Source of the DNA: Luoshenia tenuis
GTDB lineage: Bacteria; Bacillota; Clostridia; Christensenellales; GCA-900066905
DNA: 64,000 bases
NCBI RefSeq assembly: GCF_014384745.1
Contig: NZ_JACRSO010000001.1
Span: forward strand, 310,001 to 374,000
Direction of reading: 5' to 3'
Shown: in pieces, positions 16,289 to 24,028 of the stretch
Layout of the letters: each line of letters opens with the position of its first letter
How positions within the stretch are numbered: position 1 is the stretch's first letter
The notes under the pieces: model-generated
Told to the model about the DNA's origin: nothing
The model's database searches: none
Seen by the model: the letters and a program-made list of their open reading frames with translations, nothing else
Made by a program: the position numbers and the translations under genes

Positions 16289-17452
16289 CTATGCGCCAAA
16301 GTGCGCACGAATCTGTTTGCAAACTTCCAGCGCACGCGCCAACGCATCGTCCATATTGTAATAGCGGTATTCCGCCAGCCGGCCGCACAACACCATATTC
16401 TTGACGCTATCAGCCTTAGCTCTGTACGCAGCGTAGCTTTTGGCCGATTCTTCGGTTGGAATCGGGTAATAGGGCTCTGCGCCGTTATCCTTCGTATAGG
16501 TCAGCGGATATTCCACCGCGATGGTGCTGGCCCCCTGAACATCCTGCTCGGGCAGCTTCTTATACTCCGTAATACGGGTATAGCCCGGCGCCTGCGGATA
16601 GGCCACTACCGGCGCCGCCTGGTAGCTGTCCACAGCATGGGTCTGCCACTCAAAGCGCAGTGAGCGATAGGGCAGCGCGCCAAAGCGCTGGCCGTATAGT
16701 TCATCCAGCGGGCCGGTATAGACCACAAGCCCCGGAGCGGCGCCCTCATAGAGCAATTCGCAGCCGTCCGCAGTAAAGGTCAGTTTTTCCGCCGCATCCG
16801 TATGAAGCTGTACCGTAATATTGGGATGGTCCAGCATGCGTGCTACCACACCGGTAAATCCCCCCTCCGGCATGGCCTGATAGGGATCGGAGAAATATCC
16901 GTCCTCATAGGAGAAAAGCACCGGCACGCGTTTGAGCACGCTGATATCGATCTGCGAAGGATCGATCCCCCACTGTTTGGCTGTATAAAGGCTGTAATCC
17001 TTGGCAAAGAGGAAATCCGCATAGGCCTTGACCACCGGGTCTTGGCTCTCGAGCATCTCCACGATGGTGGCCCGGTCCCGTCCCGGATATTCCATGGCCA
17101 GATGCTGCTTGATGCGCTCCCCCTCCTCCCCGGGGAAAAAGTCGTCGATCGTCTTAAAATTAAAGGGGGAAGGCGTATAGCGTCCATCCATCTGCACCAT
17201 GCACCGCAAATGGAAAGGTTTCCATTCGGCAAAGCGCTGCAGGTAATCAAACACCTCTTTTTTGCGGGTATGGAAGATGTGCGGCCCGTAGCGCTGCACC
17301 AGGATGCCGCTATCGTCCACATAATCGTAAATATTGCCTGCGATATGCTCCCGCCGCTCGAGAACCAGCACTTTTTTATCCAATTCCTCCGCGATAAAGC
17401 GCGCCGTCACCGCTCCACATAGCCCCGCGCCTACCACAATGGCATCAACCAT
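16289..17452 (-). CDS. glf: UDP-galactopyranose mutase
   Basis: A 387-residue flavoenzyme converting UDP-galactopyranose to UDP-galactofuranose for cell-surface glycans. The FAD-binding start VDAIVVGAGLCGAV is followed by ERREHIAGNIYDY and YGPHIFHT, both UGM signatures; later RITEYKKLPEQ and the C-terminal RLAEYRYYNMDDA contact the substrate and flavin. The start at 17452 (MVDAIV) overlaps the upstream epimerase by 8 bases with a GGTGG site; the longest frame would begin at 17473. Residues are complete and the length is normal. Its place in the operon shows that the polymer probably contains galactofuranose. Confidence 0.95.
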   Translation of the reverse strand: MVDAIVVGAGLCGAVTARFIAEELDKKVLVLERREHIAGNIYDYVDDSGILVQRYGPHIFHTRKKEVFDYLQRFAEWKPFHLRCMVQMDGRYTPSPFNFKTIDDFFPGEEGERIKQHLAMEYPGRDRATIVEMLESQDPVVKAYADFLFAKDYSLYTAKQWGIDPSQIDISVLKRVPVLFSYEDGYFSDPYQAMPEGGFTGVVARMLDHPNITVQLHTDAAEKLTFTADGCELLYEGAAPGLVVYTGPLDELYGQRFGALPYRSLRFEWQTHAVDSYQAAPVVAYPQAPGYTRITEYKKLPEQDVQGASTIAVEYPLTYTKDNGAEPYYPIPTEESAKSYAAYRAKADSVKNMVLCGRLAEYRYYNMDDALARALEVCKQIRAHFGA

Positions 17453-18383
17453 TTTTCGTTCCACCTTCGCCATTTAATTTCGCGCGGTAATGCGCGATGA
17501 CCGCCGCGATCCCCTCGCGAAAAGGAACCTGGCAGGTAAATCCCGTATCCGCTTGCAGCGCCGCCGTATCGATGGCCGAATTGGGCAGCCGGCTGTCTTT
17601 ATAAGGCACATCCCCCACGCCCAGCGGCAGCGCAGGATCGATCAGATCCCGCACGATATAGAGAAACTCCGCCAACGGGCGGTTATCGCCATTGCCCACC
17701 GCATAAAAAGCGCCGGCTTTCCCCTTTTCTCCGCCCGCGATCAGCGCCGATACCGCATCGTCGATCTGTACAAAATCCCAGCGCTGCTCCAGCTTGGTTA
17801 CAGAGGGACGCTGCCCGCGCAGCAGGGAATCGATGGTATAGAAAAGGACGTTTTTATCCTCCCGCCCTACGCCGTAGATTCCGGTAAAGACCATGTAGAC
17901 CATCGGCAGGCCCAGGCTCGAGGCCAGTTCGCCGCACAGATAGCGCGCCGCCACTTTTGCCGCGCCATAGGCGTTCTGCGGCGTAGGCAGGCTGTGCGGG
18001 CCGATGGGCGCCTCGTTATAGAGGTACTCCATCGTCGACCCGGGCAGGATGATCCGCCCCGCATTTAGCTGCGCCGCCAACCGGACGCAGTTCAGGCTAT
18101 AGTCGATATTGGCCTTTTGCAGCTCGAAGTCTTCCCGCGCATCTGGCGCAACGCCCTGCCAGGCCAGATGATAAAACACATCCGGCCGGGGTATATTCGT
18201 CGTATCCAGGGCCGCAATGCCGCTCAGCTCGCAGGGCAGAAACGTCACCAGCGGATCCTGCGGCAGGTTGCCGCAGCACCCTTCCCGGTCCAGCGCGGTC
18301 ACCGCTACGCCATGCTCTACCAGAGCGCGCACCAGGTGGCTGCCTAAAAAACCGTTGGCGCCCGTCACAAGGACTGTCTTCAC
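17445..18383 (-). CDS. NAD(P)-dependent epimerase/reductase (CDP-sugar 4-ketoreductase type)
   Basis: A 312-residue short-chain dehydrogenase of the extended epimerase family. The Rossmann motif is TGANGFLGSHL at residues 7-17; the catalytic Tyr-x3-Lys is YGAAK near 139-143, preceded by Ser/Thr in PGSTMEY. It resembles CDP-abequose/paratose synthases (RfbJ-like) and similar reductases that act on 4-keto-6-deoxy nucleotide sugars. Directly upstream are rfbG and rfbF, so it most likely reduces CDP-4-keto-6-deoxyglucose. Start is GTG with GGGAGG ten bases before it. No RfbH-like 3-dehydrase is present here, so a 3,6-dideoxy product is not supported by this window. Confidence 0.85.
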   Translation of the reverse strand: MKTVLVTGANGFLGSHLVRALVEHGVAVTALDREGCCGNLPQDPLVTFLPCELSGIAALDTTNIPRPDVFYHLAWQGVAPDAREDFELQKANIDYSLNCVRLAAQLNAGRIILPGSTMEYLYNEAPIGPHSLPTPQNAYGAAKVAARYLCGELASSLGLPMVYMVFTGIYGVGREDKNVLFYTIDSLLRGQRPSVTKLEQRWDFVQIDDAVSALIAGGEKGKAGAFYAVGNGDNRPLAEFLYIVRDLIDPALPLGVGDVPYKDSRLPNSAIDTAALQADTGFTCQVPFREGIAAVIAHYRAKLNGEGGTKNG

Positions 18384-18404
18384 GTTTATAGTACCTCCCG
18401 GCTA

Positions 18405-19460
18405 CTAAGCCAGATATGCCTCAATCTGGCGCTTCATTTCCTGGGCCACGTCGCCGCCGGCCAGGTACACCTTGCTAAAGGCCACCGTCATCTCGATGGC
18501 ATCGGCGATGTGCCAGCGCGGCTGCCAGCCAAAGGTCCGTTTGATCTTCGCACAGTCCAGCTTGAGCAGCCCCGCCTCGTGCGGCGCGTTGCTCTCGGAA
18601 AGGTTGATCCATTTGGCGCCATCGCCCCAAGCGCTGCAGAACAGATCCGCCAATTCACCGGTGGTCACGCAGTCGCAGTCATCCGGGCCAACATTATAGC
18701 TCCCCTCGTACGCTGCGCGCTCCTCATACTGCCGCTGGGCTACCATCAGGTACGCACACACCGGCTCTAACACATGCTGGTAAGGCCGGGTAGAGTAGGG
18801 ATTGCGCACGACGATGTCCTCGCCCTTTTCCATGGCGCGGATGCAATCGGGAATGATGCGATCCTTAGCAAAATCGCCCCCGCCAATCACGTTACCCGCC
18901 CGGCAGGTGGAGACCGCCACATCCATCCCGCTAAAGAACGCCTTTTTATAGGAGCTGGTCACAAGTTCCGAACAGCTTTTGGAATTGGAATAGGGGTCAT
19001 AGCCGTCCAGCACATCGTTCTCCCGGTAGCCCCAAACCCATTCATTGTTCAGATAGACCTTATCCGTGGTCACGTTGACCACGCTTTTGACCGAGGGGCA
19101 CTGCCGCACGGCCTCCAGCAGGTTGACGGTACCCATCACATTGGTCTCATAAGTATATACGGGGTTGACATAGCTCTCCCGCACGATGGGCTGGGCCGCC
19201 ATATGGATCACGATCTCGGGCTGAGCCTTGTCCATCGCCTCTTTTAAGTGGGCAAGATCCCGCACATCCCCGATGACAGAATCGATCTTTTGCGCAATGC
19301 CCGCCGCCTCAAACAGGCTGGGCTGCGTGGGCGCTTCCAGCGAATAGCCGGTTACCTGCGCGCCGGCCAAATACAATACCTGGCACATCCAGCTGCCCTT
19401 AAAGCCCGTATGCCCGGTGATAAATACCTTTTTGCCCCGGTAAAATTCCAGATCCAGCAT
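18405..19460 (-). CDS. rfbG: CDP-glucose 4,6-dehydratase
   Basis: A 351-residue NAD-dependent dehydratase converting CDP-glucose to CDP-4-keto-6-deoxyglucose. Visible features are the Rossmann loop TGHTGFKGSWM at residues 14-24, NVTTDKVYLNNEWVWGYREN (Thr and substrate loop) and the Tyr-x3-Lys motif DPYSNSKSC. The KGSWM form of the loop and the NEWVWGYREND segment are typical for RfbG rather than dTDP-glucose dehydratase RmlB. The ATG follows the TAG of rfbF with no gap, so the pair is translationally coupled. Length is normal for the family. Confidence 0.95.
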   Translation of the reverse strand: MLDLEFYRGKKVFITGHTGFKGSWMCQVLYLAGAQVTGYSLEAPTQPSLFEAAGIAQKIDSVIGDVRDLAHLKEAMDKAQPEIVIHMAAQPIVRESYVNPVYTYETNVMGTVNLLEAVRQCPSVKSVVNVTTDKVYLNNEWVWGYRENDVLDGYDPYSNSKSCSELVTSSYKKAFFSGMDVAVSTCRAGNVIGGGDFAKDRIIPDCIRAMEKGEDIVVRNPYSTRPYQHVLEPVCAYLMVAQRQYEERAAYEGSYNVGPDDCDCVTTGELADLFCSAWGDGAKWINLSESNAPHEAGLLKLDCAKIKRTFGWQPRWHIADAIEMTVAFSKVYLAGGDVAQEMKRQIEAYLA

Positions 19461-20240
19461 CTACTTATCCCACACTTTCCAGGGCGCGGTGCCCTTTTCC
19501 AGCAATTCTTCCAAGTATAGTTTTTCGCGCAGGGTATCCATGCACTGCCAGAACCCGTCATGCTGATAGGCCATCAACTGACCGTCCGCACCTAAACGCT
19601 CCAGCGGCTCGCGCTCAAACATGGTCGCATCCCCGTCGATATAGTCGATCACCTGCGGCTCGAGCACCATGTAGCCGCCGTTGATCCAGCCGCCGTCCTC
19701 TTTCCGCTTTTCGGCAAATCGCTCTACCATGCCCTGGCCGTTGATTTCCAGCGTGCCAAAGCGGCCGCCGGGCTGGATAGCCGTCATCGTAGCCAGCTTG
19801 CCATGCTGTTTATGGAAATCGTACAGCGCGGCGATATCAATATCGCACACCCCGTCGCCATAGGTCAGCATAAAGGTCTCATCGCCGATATAATCCCGCA
19901 CGCGCTTAACGCGGCCGCCCGTCATGGTGTTCAGGCCAGTGTCGATCACCGATACCTTCCAGGGCTCGGCTACGTTGTTGTGGATAATGATCTTGTTATT
20001 ATCGGCAAAATCGTAAGTGATATCCGAGCGGTGCAGGTAATAGTTGGCGAAATACTCTTTAATTACCTGCGCCTTGTACCCGCAGCAGATCACAAACTCG
20101 TTAAACCCGTAGTGGGAATAGCTTTTCATGATATGCCACAAAATCGGCTGTCCACCGATCTCGATCATCGGCTTGGGCTTCAAATGGCTTTCTTCCGAGA
20201 TACGCGTACCGAACCCGCCGGCTAAAATAACGACTTTCAT
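19461..20240 (-). CDS. rfbF: Glucose-1-phosphate cytidylyltransferase
   Basis: A 259-residue enzyme forming CDP-glucose from CTP and glucose-1-phosphate, the first step of CDP-deoxyhexose synthesis. The nucleotide loop LAGGFGTRISEES and the PKPMIEIGGQPILWH segment are hallmarks of RfbF; TYGDGVCDID carries the metal-binding aspartate. Length and motif spacing are standard. GAAAGGA precedes the ATG. It starts the tightly packed run rfbF-rfbG-epimerase-glf, 70 bases after the glycosyltransferase gene at 20312-22240. Confidence 0.96.
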   Translation of the reverse strand: MKVVILAGGFGTRISEESHLKPKPMIEIGGQPILWHIMKSYSHYGFNEFVICCGYKAQVIKEYFANYYLHRSDITYDFADNNKIIIHNNVAEPWKVSVIDTGLNTMTGGRVKRVRDYIGDETFMLTYGDGVCDIDIAALYDFHKQHGKLATMTAIQPGGRFGTLEINGQGMVERFAEKRKEDGGWINGGYMVLEPQVIDYIDGDATMFEREPLERLGADGQLMAYQHDGFWQCMDTLREKLYLEELLEKGTAPWKVWDK

Positions 20241-20311
20241 AGTTTTTTCCTTTCTTCATACGATCAATACTTATTTTTTCAAGCCGAAGCTTGTCCTGAA
20301 CCTCAAATCAG

Positions 20312-22240
20312 CTAAATCTGATATCCATTCTCCGGGATGCCGCGCATCCGCCGATAGGCCTTTACCACTTTATCACGCCGCGCAGAATGCTGCGGCAGCA
20401 CCCAGTTGATTGCCGGCATGATCCCTCGCTTAACGCTGCGCAAAAACCGGTATAGTAATTTATTTTGTCTACTTAGCAATGCCTGTTGCTGCTCTTTACG
20501 CTTTTGAAGTTCGCCCGCTTCCTGCGCCAAAAAAAAGAGTAACTGTTCATAAAACTGCGTTTGCCGGGCATATCTCCAAAATATCCAGTAAAGATCTGCA
20601 TCCGGTGCATAACAGGGTATAGCGCGTCCAGCATAATGAATCAGTTTGGGCTTCTCCTTTGCTTTGTTATATGCGTCCTGCAACCACTTAGGCGCAAAGC
20701 CCTCCGGCTTAGCATAAGGGTTAAGGTCCGCATGGGCCATCACATTCCATTCCTGACTAAGCCATTTTACCCGTCCATCACATATGCTGTTGAGCACATC
20801 CTGATCCAGCCACATCCACTTGTCATCACATGCCAGATCCAGCAGGTCTTTAGCAGAAAATCTGGCGCGCATGGCGTCTAAATTCATCAGCAGCACGCCC
20901 GCATTAAAGTAGTTAAAGGGATCGCGCATCTTGAGCACCGTATCCATGTACTGCTTTTGTGGGTGCCCAGGCATTTTATACCAGCCAGCCACCACTGTAT
21001 CCCGTACAGCGCCCACCATATAATCCTCTATATCCGTATGGTACAACTCGGCAATATCTACATCTGCAACGATATCCGAATCTAGATACAGCACTTTATG
21101 ATAGTTCGGTAAAAACTCCGTCAACATATAACGCGCGTGTGTCGTGACCGAGATATGATGCTTGGAAGGCAGGTCGCTACTGGTTAAAATCTGGCTGACC
21201 TCGATAAAGCGCAGCGCAAAATTCAGCCGTTTTTCCAGCACCATTTCTAATATTTGACGGTTCGTGGGGCTGATGCCGTTGCTCAATATGATAATATCAT
21301 AGTTATTTTCCCCGCTGGCATTGGCAATGATCGAGCTGAGCAACACGCCCAAAAAGGGGACATACTCGTTGCTCGACGCCATGACGACCGGCACGTTATG
21401 CTCGTCAAACGCGGGTTCAAGATAAGGCTTGTCCAAACTGGAAAAAAAACTGTTTTGCAGATAGCGCACCTTTAAATCTGGCCGGGTGCGCAGCAAATGC
21501 GTAAAGTAAATACCAAATAGCCGCTCTGCAATAAAGCCGCATTTGCGCATCTCATAATTAGAAAAGTTTGTATAATCCTGTTTAGCGCTAAACGCATCCA
21601 GCACATCAAAAAGCCATGCGCTGTAGGCATTAAAATGTTCCTTGCGCATGATATACATATTGAGGTAATAGCCCTTATCGCCATTAAGGTAATTGACTGC
21701 ATCCTGCGCATAATCGGGGTATTTTTCGCGCAGGATTGAAATCAGCAGGTCCAGGTCACCCGTATCGTGCTGCTGGCCCGATGCGTATTGTCCGCGCACT
21801 GTGCGTTGATCCTTGGGCAGCCAGGTACACTTGCTGATATCCAGCGGCGCCAGCGCCACAATATCGTTCCCTTCGATCATTCGGCGCATATTGTCGGGCT
21901 GGTAGCCCAACTTGTCCAGTGCGGCTGCGTCGATCATCCCCATGACGACATTGCCATACATATCTTCTTTCAAGTGTTCCTTTGAAAACGAGATATAACG
22001 GCGATTATGCATGAAGCCATAATAATCGGCATCCATGTGCTTCCACACCCAATACTGGGCTGTAAGCTCACAATACGTGGTATTGCGCTGCGATATCTGA
22101 TCCTCTCCCTCATCATCGTGCAACATGCCCTCAAAACGGCAGTCGGCATTGGCCGCGCCTGTCTGTATGGGGTACAGCAGCGGATGCTGGGGCACATAAC
22201 TCTCCCGATTACAGGAAATAAAAATCTTGATATCGCTCAT
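20312..22240 (-). CDS. DUF4422 domain / GT8 glycosyltransferase fusion
   Basis: A 642-residue cytoplasmic glycosyltransferase with two catalytic-type modules. Residues 1-about 260 match DUF4422 (IKIFISCNRE, YCELTAQYWVWKHM, YYGFMHNRRYISF), a predicted transferase module of capsule loci. Residues about 280-570 form a GT8 domain: VPVVMASSNEYVPFLGVLLS, the metal-binding DxD in LYLDSDIVAD, FNAGVLLMNLDAM, and the nucleotide-phosphate-binding HY at LIHYAGRAIPC. The C-terminal 70 residues are charged and basic. It would add two sugars in sequence to a surface glycan. It is the first gene after a consensus promoter at 22328-22356 and leads the polysaccharide cluster. Confidence 0.9.
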   Translation of the reverse strand: MSDIKIFISCNRESYVPQHPLLYPIQTGAANADCRFEGMLHDDEGEDQISQRNTTYCELTAQYWVWKHMDADYYGFMHNRRYISFSKEHLKEDMYGNVVMGMIDAAALDKLGYQPDNMRRMIEGNDIVALAPLDISKCTWLPKDQRTVRGQYASGQQHDTGDLDLLISILREKYPDYAQDAVNYLNGDKGYYLNMYIMRKEHFNAYSAWLFDVLDAFSAKQDYTNFSNYEMRKCGFIAERLFGIYFTHLLRTRPDLKVRYLQNSFFSSLDKPYLEPAFDEHNVPVVMASSNEYVPFLGVLLSSIIANASGENNYDIIILSNGISPTNRQILEMVLEKRLNFALRFIEVSQILTSSDLPSKHHISVTTHARYMLTEFLPNYHKVLYLDSDIVADVDIAELYHTDIEDYMVGAVRDTVVAGWYKMPGHPQKQYMDTVLKMRDPFNYFNAGVLLMNLDAMRARFSAKDLLDLACDDKWMWLDQDVLNSICDGRVKWLSQEWNVMAHADLNPYAKPEGFAPKWLQDAYNKAKEKPKLIHYAGRAIPCYAPDADLYWIFWRYARQTQFYEQLLFFLAQEAGELQKRKEQQQALLSRQNKLLYRFLRSVKRGIMPAINWVLPQHSARRDKVVKAYRRMRGIPENGYQI

Positions 22241-22327
22241 CTAAGCTCATAACCTCTTAATACCGTATTCATTCGCACCGCCCTGGCTTTCACCCGTCCA
22301 AAGGCTAGTTTATGCATACCTCCAAAT

Positions 22328-22356
22328 ATTATAGAGCCTTGTGCATGCCCTGTCAA
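22328..22356 (-). promoter_or_regulatory. Consensus sigma-A promoter of the polysaccharide cluster
   Basis: Minus strand TTGACA, 17-base spacer, TATAAT: both hexamers are perfect. Transcription would start near 22321, leaving a leader of about 80 bases before the GT8 gene and reading on into rfbF, rfbG, the epimerase and glf. Confidence 0.8.
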
Positions 22357-22476
22357 ATACCGACAAACTCCATGTTAACCCTTTTCCTTGGCATAGGCGC
22401 ATTGCCATAACCGCACACCCCATGCTTTCTCCATATCACCTCACCCCGCCATACCCGACCGAGGAATATAAAGAAA

Positions 22477-22503
22477 GCGACGGCAGAATTTATCTGCCGC
22501 CGC
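22477..22503 (-). terminator. Terminator of the Gfo/Idh gene
   Basis: Stem GCGGCGGCAG / CTGCCGTCGC (one mismatch position) with a short AT loop, then TTTCTTTAT on the minus strand. It isolates the oxidoreductase gene from the polysaccharide promoter downstream. Confidence 0.75.
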
Positions 22504-22526
22504 TTTGGCGTTACAACAAGCGCTAT

Positions 22527-23630
22527 TTACAGGTTGATGGTCAGGGACTGGCCCTTCTCGGCGGACTCGAACACCGCCTCCATGAACTTGATGTTGCGCA
22601 GAATGTCCTTGGGCTTCACCAGCAGTTCGGCGCCATTGTCCACCACGTCGATCAGGTTCTTATACAGGCGGGAGTACAGCACCGCGCCGTTATCCTCATA
22701 CGCTACCAGGCCTTCCTCGCTCACATCGATGAGGGGCAGCTCGGTATTGTACTCGGCGCCGGCGGGCAGCGGGCTCATGGTCCGCGTCGGGCCAGCGGGG
22801 GTGAGCACTACGATATCGCCCTGAGACTGGCTGGCCAGCTCATAATCGGTAGTGGTGATGCCGCCATCGGTGCAGGCAAAATCCTTAATGTTGAAAGCGC
22901 CCTGATCGCCGAATACCACCCAGCGGTCATGCGGTTTGAGGCAGTAGGTACCGGCCTCGACCTCGACGAACAGATCGTTGTCCATGGTCATCTGGACCTT
23001 GAAGAAATCCTCTACGCCGGGGTTCTTAATGGAAGCCGTCTGGGCAAAGACGCTGGTGATCTTCTTCTCGGGGAAGGCCGTCAGGATCTGGTCGAACAGA
23101 TGCACGCCCCAATCCAGCACCATGCCGCCGCCATACTGCTTCTCGCAGCGCCAGCCGTGCATCTCGCCGCGTTTGGCGTGAACCGAACTCATGATGGCGA
23201 AGGGTTTGCCGATCAGGCCATCCTCAATGATCTTGCGGACCGTGAGATAATCCCGGTCAAAACGGCGGTTATGGTGGCAGGTCAGCACCACGCCGCACTC
23301 TTTGGAAACTTCGATCAGCTCCTCAAAATCGGCCGAGGTGATGGTCGCGGGTTTTTCCACCATTACGTTCTTGCCGGCGCGCATCGCCGCGATCGCCAGC
23401 TCTTTATGCACATGGTTAGGCGTGGCGACCAGTACGAAATTGATCCGGTCATCCGCCAGGAACGCGTCCAGTGTCTCATAAGCGGTCAGTCCGGCCTCTT
23501 TTGCCTGGTCCAAACGCTTTGGATCAATATCATAAGCCGCTACAAATTCCACCCCATCGATCGCGCTATATACGCGATTGTGCAGGTTACCCATTCCCCC
23601 GAAGCCGATGATCCCCATTCTCAGAGACAT
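22527..23630 (-). CDS. Gfo/Idh/MocA family oxidoreductase
   Basis: A 367-residue NAD(P)-dependent sugar or inositol dehydrogenase-type protein. The Rossmann loop is GIIGFGGMGNLH at residues 6-17; the family EKP motif (MVEKPATI) provides the lysine that supports hydride transfer, and GGGMVLDWGVHLFDQ gives the conserved Asp and His of the active site. The gene is monocistronic with a clear promoter (23699-23727) and terminator (22477-22503). The substrate is probably a cyclic polyol or sugar derivative. It differs clearly in sequence from the two Gfo/Idh proteins near 50 kb. Confidence 0.92.
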   Translation of the reverse strand: MSLRMGIIGFGGMGNLHNRVYSAIDGVEFVAAYDIDPKRLDQAKEAGLTAYETLDAFLADDRINFVLVATPNHVHKELAIAAMRAGKNVMVEKPATITSADFEELIEVSKECGVVLTCHHNRRFDRDYLTVRKIIEDGLIGKPFAIMSSVHAKRGEMHGWRCEKQYGGGMVLDWGVHLFDQILTAFPEKKITSVFAQTASIKNPGVEDFFKVQMTMDNDLFVEVEAGTYCLKPHDRWVVFGDQGAFNIKDFACTDGGITTTDYELASQSQGDIVVLTPAGPTRTMSPLPAGAEYNTELPLIDVSEEGLVAYEDNGAVLYSRLYKNLIDVVDNGAELLVKPKDILRNIKFMEAVFESAEKGQSLTINL

Positions 23631-23698
23631 TTTTGTTTCCTCCTTAATTTAGCTCGTAGTTTTTATACAAGGATGATATATAGAAACGAACCATTTAT

Positions 23699-23727
23699 AT
23701 AGTACCGCTAACCCCTCCAATGGTCAA
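23699..23727 (-). promoter_or_regulatory. Promoter of the Gfo/Idh gene
   Basis: Minus strand TTGACC, 17-base spacer, TACTAT; a start near 23692 gives a leader of about 60 bases ending in AAGGAGG before the ATG. Confidence 0.65.
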
Positions 23728-23938
23728 TAGATTCTCGACAAAAAACCGCCCTGCGAGGACATATTTACATGCTGTAACCTTTTAGCGCTTTTCCGCCTGA
23801 CGGCAGGCTCTAAACCGTGCACGTGCCCATGTTTTAGGTGATGTTCCGGCGCCCCGCATGCCTCTCTAAAGCCAATATATTGCCTCGCCCGTGCGTTCAT
23901 GCGCGGCAGAATGGAAAAGATGAAAATCCGGCGGCGGA
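23728..23938. other. Intergenic stretch between two divergent units
   Basis: No credible gene on either strand. It has a few short self-complementary pieces (GCCTGACGGCAGGC near 23798 is one) but no uridine run or recognisable riboswitch core, so nothing is called here. Confidence 0.5.
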
Positions 23939-23968
23939 TTGTTCCGCACGCCGCTTATATAGTATAAT
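23939..23968 (+). promoter_or_regulatory. Promoter of the LOTUS-DUF3825 gene
   Basis: TTGTTC, 18-base spacer, TATAAT (perfect -10 at 23963-23968). The start codon lies about 55 bases past the expected transcription start. Confidence 0.6.
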
Positions 23969-24028
23969 ATTCATACAGAAGGCGTACTTATTGGATTGAA
24001 CCGTGCAGGTAAGGAGACGATCACATCA

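Noticed and set aside
23728..23938. Possible riboswitch or small RNA in the gap before the LOTUS gene
   Set aside because: Short hairpins exist but no recognisable conserved core, and the stretch lies upstream of both mapped promoters.
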